35,817 bases of DNA from an uncultured Clostridia bacterium (GTDB lineage: Bacteria > Bacillota > Clostridia > Christensenellales > UBA1242), in contig CAKVMF010000001.1 of NCBI GenBank assembly GCA_934771675.1, positions 1-35,817 of the forward strand, read 5' to 3'. The notes beneath the pieces are model-generated. The model was not told the origin of the DNA. It saw nothing but the letters and a program-made list of their open reading frames with translations, and did no database searches. Each line of letters starts with the position of its first letter. The first letter of the stretch is position 1. This document shows, piece after piece, positions 30,817 to 35,817 of this stretch. Both the position numbers and the translations under genes were made by a program.

Positions 30817-32670
30817 ATGAGCAAAGCAAATAGTAGTAATTTAACAGAATTTGGCGGAAAAGGTTATTCATTAATTAAGCTTAAAGAATTGGGCGTAAAT
30901 GTTCCAGAATTTTTTATAATCACAACAAAGATGTTTGATCAGTTTTTGGAATTTAACAGTCTTAAGGCTGAAATTAAAGAACTTTTTGACAATGACAAAT
31001 TTGAAGAAATAAAAACCTTGATTGGCAAAAGCAAGTTTCCGAGCGAATTAGAAAAATTCATTTTTGAGTCGTTTGAAAAGCTTGGTTCAAAAAAAGTTTC
31101 AGTGCGATCATCGGCGGTTGTTGAAGATAGCAAAGCTCAATCATGTGCTGGGCAATTTGAAACGTTTTTGAATGTCACAAAAAGCAATTTGTTAGAGTCT
31201 GTTAAAAAATGTTTTGCTTCATTATACTCTGTGAACACAAAACTTTATATTGGTGATTTTTCAAAACTTCAGCTAGGGATTGCGGTTGTTGTTCAAAAGA
31301 TGATTAACAGCAAGTTTTCTGGCGTTGCGTTTTCAACTGATTATGTTTTGGACAACAAGGATTATATGATTATTGAGTCCGTAAACGATATTGGTGAAAA
31401 TTTTGTGTCTGGGAAGTTGACCCCTGAAAAGTTTTATGTTAGAAAATCAAATCTTTCGATTGATAATTTTGGGAAAAAATCAAAACTGGGTGAAAGTGAA
31501 ATTCATAAAATTGCAGAAGACGCACAGTTTATTGAAAAGAAATATGGAATGCCAATGGACATTGAATGGGCAGTTGAAAACAAAACAGTTTACATCCTTC
31601 AAGCACGTCCGATTGTTTCATTTTTAAACGACAAGGTTTTTCAATACACGTTTTCAAGGCCACGCAATTTGTTTGAAATTTGCCTTTATTATTTGGTTTA
31701 TGACAATGGCTTTAAAAAACTATCAAACAATATGTTCTATCTAAACCCAATAATTGTTTTTGATAAAAAGGTTTACAGGGAATATTCGAACACGTCTAAC
31801 AACAACGAAGACCCATTTATTTTTGTGAAAAACAGCATTAAAAACAAAACTATATCTAGCGAGCATGTTAATGAGGCTTTAAAGGCGTGCGAAAATGCAA
31901 AAACCATGCTTTCAAAATTCTCGAACTTCAAGAAAGTTATTAATGATTTTGTTTGTTATGAAACCTTAAACAACTATTCAAACTTTTTGATTGGCGACAA
32001 TGTTTTGAGAGATTTTGACTCAAAGGGGCTTGATAAAACCTTGAAAAATGCATTGATGGAAAGCCGCAATGTTTTTGATAAAGCCACAGAGCTCATTATT
32101 GATTATATAAAGAGATATGCAAAAGATTATCTTAAAAATGATTATGAAAAACAAATTCAATTTTTGACTCTTGATGAGATTTTAAACAAGCAAAAGCTCA
32201 CAAAAAAACTGTTGGAAGAAAGACAAAGTGGGTTTGTTTATTACAAAAATGAAATCACTTATTGCTCTGATCAAGAACAAGTTGATGCTTGGGCAAAAAA
32301 GAACGAATTTATTTTGAATGATGTGAAAAAATCAAAGATTGTTGGAAATTCAATTTTTGGTTCAGTTGCTTACAATGGAACTGTTACCGGCAGAGCGGTC
32401 TTGGTGTTTAATGAAAACGATTTCAAAAAAGTAAAACAAAATGATATCATCATAAGCCCAATGACAACCCCTTCTTTTTCACAGGTTCTTGATATTGTTT
32501 CAGCAATAGTAACTGATGACGGCGGAACTGTTTGCCACGCAGCATTGCTTGCTCGTGAATATAAAGTTCCTTGCATTGTTGGAACAAAAACCGCAACGCA
32601 ATTCTTTAAAGATGGCGATATAATTGAAATTAACACAGCGCTTTCATGCGTAACAAAAAAGACGGATTGA
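30817..32670 (+). CDS. PEP-synthase/rifampin-phosphotransferase-like protein without PEP barrel
   Basis: 617 residues. The N-terminal ~270 form the ATP-grasp PPDK_N domain: GGKGYSLIKLKELGVNVP, VSVRSSAVVEDSKAQSCAG, VVVQKMINSKFSGVAFSTD, MDIEWAVENKTVYILQARPI. The C-terminal ~105 are the swivelling phosphohistidine domain (TPSFSQVLDIVSAIVTDDGG, CHAALLAREYKVPCIVGT; His574). Between them are ~240 helical residues of unknown type. The PEP/pyruvate TIM barrel of true PEP synthase is missing, so the layout is like rifampin phosphotransferase (ATP-grasp, substrate domain, His domain) but shorter. The phosphate acceptor is unknown. AAGGGGG lies ~7 nt before the ATG. Confidence 0.85.
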   Translation: MSKANSSNLTEFGGKGYSLIKLKELGVNVPEFFIITTKMFDQFLEFNSLKAEIKELFDNDKFEEIKTLIGKSKFPSELEKFIFESFEKLGSKKVSVRSSAVVEDSKAQSCAGQFETFLNVTKSNLLESVKKCFASLYSVNTKLYIGDFSKLQLGIAVVVQKMINSKFSGVAFSTDYVLDNKDYMIIESVNDIGENFVSGKLTPEKFYVRKSNLSIDNFGKKSKLGESEIHKIAEDAQFIEKKYGMPMDIEWAVENKTVYILQARPIVSFLNDKVFQYTFSRPRNLFEICLYYLVYDNGFKKLSNNMFYLNPIIVFDKKVYREYSNTSNNNEDPFIFVKNSIKNKTISSEHVNEALKACENAKTMLSKFSNFKKVINDFVCYETLNNYSNFLIGDNVLRDFDSKGLDKTLKNALMESRNVFDKATELIIDYIKRYAKDYLKNDYEKQIQFLTLDEILNKQKLTKKLLEERQSGFVYYKNEITYCSDQEQVDAWAKKNEFILNDVKKSKIVGNSIFGSVAYNGTVTGRAVLVFNENDFKKVKQNDIIISPMTTPSFSQVLDIVSAIVTDDGGTVCHAALLAREYKVPCIVGTKTATQFFKDGDIIEINTALSCVTKKTD

Positions 32671-32700
32671 TTTTGTCTTTAAAAAAATGGTTTGCAAAAT

Positions 32701-32731
32701 AAAAACATAGGTGATTGCCTGTGTTTTTTTG
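32701..32731 (+). terminator. Terminator of the PEP-synthase-like gene
   Basis: AACATAGG / CCTGTGTT hairpin followed by TTTTTTT, 34 bp after the stop. Confidence 0.8.
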
Positions 32732-32733
32732 TT

Positions 32734-32892
32734 CTATTTTAATTCTTTTTTTTCTAAATCATCATTGAGTTTAGCGGCGGAGCATTTTTTGCTGTCTTTT
32801 GAGCCTAAAAATAACAAACTGGTCAGTTTGTTTTCATCAGCTTGCAAGATGATTTCTCCGAGCGGAGAAACGTAAGTCGTTTGAAATTTTAT
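32734..32892 (-). pseudogene. ogt: Remnant of ogt (O6-alkylguanine-DNA alkyltransferase) N-terminus
   Basis: The minus strand reads KFQTTYVSPLGEIILQADEN, then KLTSLLFLGSKDS and a short tail to TAG at 32734, matching the N-terminal domain start of Ogt/MGMT. The expected start codon is ATA, with AAGGTG in place 4 nt upstream, and the PCHR active-site domain is missing. About 51 of ~160 residues remain, so this is a decayed fragment. A TTTCTCCG/CGGAGAAA palindrome (near 32853-32871) lies inside it. Confidence 0.8.
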
Positions 32893-33017
32893 AATTCACC
32901 TTAAAACTTATTTGCAATGTCATTATAACACAAAAAGATTGTAAGGCTAGAAATGTAAAAACAATTTTGAAAATCAAAAAAAATATGATAACATAAGAAT
33001 AACAAAAGGAGTTTATT

Positions 33018-33731
33018 ATGAAATTAAAAAAGATTTTTACAGCAATTGCAATTGTTTTATGCATAATTTTTCCAGCTACGATTTTAACTGCTTGTGGAAA
33101 AAATGAACAAGATACTGTTTGGGGAAAAGATTTTAAATATCAAGGTCAAATCTCACAAAATTTATATGGCCATGGTGGAAAAAATGGGTCAAAGTATATT
33201 GATCTTTTGAAATCAGAATTTGTTAAAGGAAATTTGGATTTAGCAAATTCAACCATAAATGGAATTAAGGTTGATATGTCAAATGCAAGTGCGTTGTCTT
33301 TTGAAAATTTTGTTGAGATGCTCGAATCAAAAGCAAAGGAATATTTTGATACTAACTATGCTGGAAAAGTTTATGTTAAGGTTGGTTCAAAAGAAGAAAG
33401 TGTTGTTACAATAAATCAAGAAACATACAAGATTTCTCTTGGTGCAAATGGCGCAATAAGTATATTGGATACAAAAAATGAAAATCTTAAAATTGGTTCA
33501 ATAAATGAATATTTGCTTACAAATGTAAACGGCACAGAAGTTGATAATTGCCTTGGAATATCTTTTGATAAATTTAGTTATAACAACAATTCAGATCTCT
33601 CAATAAGCATTCCAACACATGAAATTGTTGATGATGAGTCGGCTGGGAAAAACATTGACGCAGATGGAACTACGGTTTTATCAACATGTATAAATCTTCA
33701 ATATTTTGCATTATTGAGTGAAGTTAAATAA
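33018..33731 (+). CDS. Predicted lipoprotein of unknown function
   Basis: 237 residues. KLKK, then a hydrophobic stretch (IFTAIAIVLCIIFPATIL) and lipobox LTAC with Cys26, so a signal-peptidase-II lipoprotein anchored on the outer membrane face of the cell. The mature part is polar with no recognised domain; it reads as a beta-rich globular fold (KVYVKVGSKEESVVTINQET, ISLGANGAISILD). AAAGGAG lies 7-8 nt before the ATG. Single gene with its own terminator; the neighbours give no hint. Confidence 0.85.
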   Translation: MKLKKIFTAIAIVLCIIFPATILTACGKNEQDTVWGKDFKYQGQISQNLYGHGGKNGSKYIDLLKSEFVKGNLDLANSTINGIKVDMSNASALSFENFVEMLESKAKEYFDTNYAGKVYVKVGSKEESVVTINQETYKISLGANGAISILDTKNENLKIGSINEYLLTNVNGTEVDNCLGISFDKFSYNNNSDLSISIPTHEIVDDESAGKNIDADGTTVLSTCINLQYFALLSEVK

Positions 33732-33748
33732 TCCATAAAAATTTGGCA

Positions 33749-33783
33749 CAAAAAAAAGACTTGAAAATTTCAAGTCTTTTTTT
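33749..33783. terminator. Bidirectional terminator
   Basis: Perfect palindrome AAAGACTTGAAATTTCAAGTCTTT (with one extra central base pair set) flanked by A and T runs, between the convergent lipoprotein and NDK-like genes. Confidence 0.88.
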
Positions 33784-33799
33784 GTTGTTTTTAATCTTC

Positions 33800-34387
33800 T
33801 TATTGTTGTTTTTCAAGATCTTTTTGATAATCCTCAACGATTTTGATCAAGTTATTGTATTGTTCAAGATGTTTTGGATATTGCAAATTTGAACTCATGA
33901 AATTTGCAATTTCACGCATTGCTTCGTTTGCAGCTCCTGAAGCATGAATGCCATTTTCATTTTTTGAATATGGTTTGTTCATGCGGCGAAAGAGCTCATT
34001 TCTCATTGTTCCTGATTCTGGATTTCCTGTTGCACCACAATTTGATTTTACAAGTGGAATTGTGTCTACATTTTTGTCAATGCTTTCACAAACAAAACCA
34101 AAAATTGGTCCACGAGTTAAATATTCTTCAAGTTCTGGATAGAATTTTGCTTCGCCTTTAAGATATTTGTCATAAATTTCCTTGTAGTGGATTTGCACAT
34201 TTTTTGGTAAATAGATTGCTGGTCCGCAATAAACGACCCTAACATTTTTGTCGTTCAAGATTTCCATGATGACATTGGTTGTGAGTTCGTTGACTGAACC
34301 TGGCTTTTCAGCAACAAATGAAAGCAATGCATTATTTTTCCCAGCCAAACAATCTTCGATATACTTTATATCTTCTTTAGTGTTCAT
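33800..34387 (-). CDS. Variant nucleoside-diphosphate-kinase-like protein
   Basis: 195 residues, longer than the usual ~135-150. NDK features in order: AEKPGSVNELTTNVIMEIL (KP motif), IHYKEIYDKYLKGEAKFYPE, YLTRGPIFGFVCE, NCGATGNPESGTMRNEL (the GAT...GTxR loop, with Lys for the usual preceding Arg) and NGIHASGAANEAMREIANF with His148 as the phosphorylated residue. The first ~20 and last ~30 residues are extra. The active-site His is kept, so kinase activity is plausible. ATG at 34387 has AAGGAG 6 nt upstream; a longer frame to 34537 has no such site. Confidence 0.82.
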   Translation of the reverse strand: MNTKEDIKYIEDCLAGKNNALLSFVAEKPGSVNELTTNVIMEILNDKNVRVVYCGPAIYLPKNVQIHYKEIYDKYLKGEAKFYPELEEYLTRGPIFGFVCESIDKNVDTIPLVKSNCGATGNPESGTMRNELFRRMNKPYSKNENGIHASGAANEAMREIANFMSSNLQYPKHLEQYNNLIKIVEDYQKDLEKQQ

Positions 34388-34609
34388 AAGTTTCTCCTTT
34401 TTGATGTTTTTATTATCACATAGTAATGGTGATTTTGTCAATATTTGTTTTTCAAAAACGGATGTTTTTTGCAAGATAACAAATTTTCGGCTTTCAAAAT
34501 ATAATATAAAAGTTATTTGTGGTAGCAAGTTTTTCAAAATTTTTCAAAAATTAGGTGGCTAAAACTTATTTTTTGCTAGGCAGATAACATGATATTTTTG
34601 GAGATAAAA

Positions 34610-35254
34610 ATGGAAAAACAAGTTGATGAAACAAACAATCAAACATCGAAAAACCAAGGTCAGTTTGAAAATGATGTTCAAATTGAGTCCGGTGCAAAAA
34701 TTTATCCAAATGTTTATTTTATTGGAAAATGCAAGGTGGGTAGTGGCACAAAAATCTATCCATTTTCAACGATTGAAAATTCAGAAATTGGAAAGGACTG
34801 CGAAATAAAAAGCAGCCACATTGAAAATTCTGTGATTGGAAACAATGTTAAAATTGGGCCGTTTGCACATCTTCGCCCAAACTCAAAAATTGGTGATGAT
34901 TGCAAACTTGGAAACTTTGTTGAAGTGAAAAACAGCAATTTAAAAAGGGGAACAAAGGCTGCACACTTATCATATATTGGTGACGCTGAAATTGGTGAAA
35001 ATTGCAATATTGGTTGTGGGGTAATCTTTGCAAATTATAATGGCAAAACAAAAAGCAAAATCATTGTTGAAGACAGCTGCTTTATTGGTAGCAACTCAAA
35101 TCTGATTGCTCCAGTTGTGGTCAAAAGTCACACTTATATTTGTGCGGGAACAACGCTCACAAAAAGCACGCAGCCTTATGATTTTGTTATTGGAAGATCA
35201 AGAGAAATTATCAAGCCGCTTCGAAGTCAAAACTATCTAAAAGGAGAAAACTAA
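34610..35254 (+). CDS. Stand-alone GlmU-type acetyltransferase domain (left-handed beta-helix)
   Basis: 214 residues of hexapeptide repeats, equal to the C-terminal half of GlmU, which acetylates glucosamine-1-phosphate. GlmU-like residues: IGPFAHLRPNSKIG (Arg89), GNFVEVKNS (Lys108), KAAHLSYIGDAEIG (His119, Tyr122), FANYNGKTK (Asn144 region, Lys146), IGSNSNLIAPV. The uridylyltransferase half is absent; residues 1-22 are a polar lead. ATG at 34610 has GGAG 6 nt upstream. Its stop overlaps the glmM start (TAATG), so it works next to the enzyme that makes its substrate. Confidence 0.9.
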   Translation: MEKQVDETNNQTSKNQGQFENDVQIESGAKIYPNVYFIGKCKVGSGTKIYPFSTIENSEIGKDCEIKSSHIENSVIGNNVKIGPFAHLRPNSKIGDDCKLGNFVEVKNSNLKRGTKAAHLSYIGDAEIGENCNIGCGVIFANYNGKTKSKIIVEDSCFIGSNSNLIAPVVVKSHTYICAGTTLTKSTQPYDFVIGRSREIIKPLRSQNYLKGEN

Positions 35255-35817
35255 TGGGTATATTTTTTGGAACGGATGGACTTCGTGGAAGGGTTAATGA
35301 TGAACTTTCGGTTAATGTTGCTTACAAGTGCGGTAATGCACTGGCAGGGAAACATCAAAAAGCAAAAATTTTAATTGGTCGTGACACCAGACTTTCTGGT
35401 TCACTTTTTTCGATTGCGTTTGCAAGCGGTGCGGTTAATGCGGGCGCAAGTGTGATTGACGTTGGAGTCTGTCCAACGGCTGGTATAAGCTTTTTGACAA
35501 AGAAACTGGGGTTTGATTTTGGTGTGGTGATAAGTGCGTCGCACAACCCTGCAGAGTTTAATGGAATAAAGATTTTAAATGGCGAGGGTGAAAAAATCGG
35601 CAGTGAAAAAGAAGAAGAGTTAGAGCGTAGTTTTTTGAGAGAGTATGTGAAGCCAAACGCAGAGCTTGGTAGTTACAGTTTTAACACACAACTTGTCAAA
35701 AAATATAGCGAGTTTTTGCAAAACAGCATAAGCCATTCGCTTGAAAAATTAACAATTGTTTTGGACTGTGCAAATGGTGCTGCTTTCAAGATTGCACCAG
35801 CGGTTTTTAGAAAATGC
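35254..35817 (+). CDS. glmM: Phosphoglucosamine mutase GlmM (3' end cut by window)
   Basis: 188 codons before the window ends, of about 445 in the family. FFGTDGLRGRVNDEL at the N-terminus, ILIGRDTRLSGSLFS, and the phosphoserine loop VVISASHNPAEFNGIK, where GlmM (rather than other hexose mutases) has SASHNP(x)xxNGIK. It converts glucosamine-6-phosphate to glucosamine-1-phosphate for UDP-GlcNAc. Translationally coupled to the acetyltransferase gene; AAGGAG lies 7 nt before the ATG. Confidence 0.95.
   Translation, partial: MGIFFGTDGLRGRVNDELSVNVAYKCGNALAGKHQKAKILIGRDTRLSGSLFSIAFASGAVNAGASVIDVGVCPTAGISFLTKKLGFDFGVVISASHNPAEFNGIKILNGEGEKIGSEKEEELERSFLREYVKPNAELGSYSFNTQLVKKYSEFLQNSISHSLEKLTIVLDCANGAAFKIAPAVFRKC

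Noticed and set aside
32837..33064. 75-residue hydrophobic ORF on the minus strand
   Set aside because: It covers the ogt remnant in another frame and the complement of the lipoprotein signal peptide, which explains its hydrophobic look.

Overview
The window is AT-rich, low-GC DNA with strong AGGAGG-type ribosome binding sites, TTGACA/TATAAT promoters, U-tract terminators and a tRNA with encoded CCA. This fits a Bacillota genome, probably an uncultured Clostridia-like anaerobe (FAD-dependent ThyX, a ferredoxin-thioredoxin-reductase-like protein, DegV, ABC-F, Tex). The exact lineage cannot be fixed from the sequence alone.

Left chromosomal block (1-12.7 kb): a LysR regulator cut by the window edge; a thyX-folD one-carbon/dTMP operon; a divergent pair of small HTH proteins around a palindromic operator; two copies of a 39-bp palindromic repeat; an ABC-F ATPase; a DegV fatty-acid-binding protein; Tex; a YfcE-type phosphodiesterase; and a tightly packed NAD operon (FTR-like protein, nadE, nadD, pncC) whose last three genes join by overlapping TAATG stop/start codons. 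A tRNA-Thr(GGT) gene follows.

Accessory block (12.7-29.3 kb): the last 48 bp of the tRNA-Thr region (12676-12723) recur exactly at 23145-23192. They bound a 10.5-kb integrated island with a tyrosine integrase. The island carries a GC-richer transcription unit of about 340 nt with hairpins, a cytosine-5 methyltransferase plus DUF3883-type nuclease bracketed by palindromic repeats, a SLOG-family protein, an 881-residue HNH-P-loop NTPase protein, a metallophosphoesterase remnant, an AbiEi/AbiEii pair with clear operators, and a lone nucleotidyltransferase with its own promoter and terminator. This is a compact defence island. Beyond the right att site, the DNA repeats the design of the island's left end (a shared 19-bp block 127-128 bp from each att copy, plus direct repeats), so a second, older, integrase-less element seems to follow. 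It holds a KTSC-like protein, a DUF2130 coiled-coil protein and a 1286-residue SF1 helicase with an inserted nuclease-like domain and RecQ-type RQC/HRDC modules.

Right chromosomal block (29.3-35.8 kb): an unexplained short ORF; a divergent pair made of a HAD-like protein and a PEP-synthase-like protein without the PEP/pyruvate barrel; an ogt remnant; a lipoprotein; a variant NDP-kinase-like protein; and a two-gene amino-sugar operon of a stand-alone GlmU acetyltransferase domain and glmM (cut by the window edge).

The best candidates for undescribed biology are the HNH-NTPase gene, the lone nucleotidyltransferase, the structured transcript next to the integrase, the palindrome-bracketed restriction-modification cassette, and the covarying 39-bp repeat.
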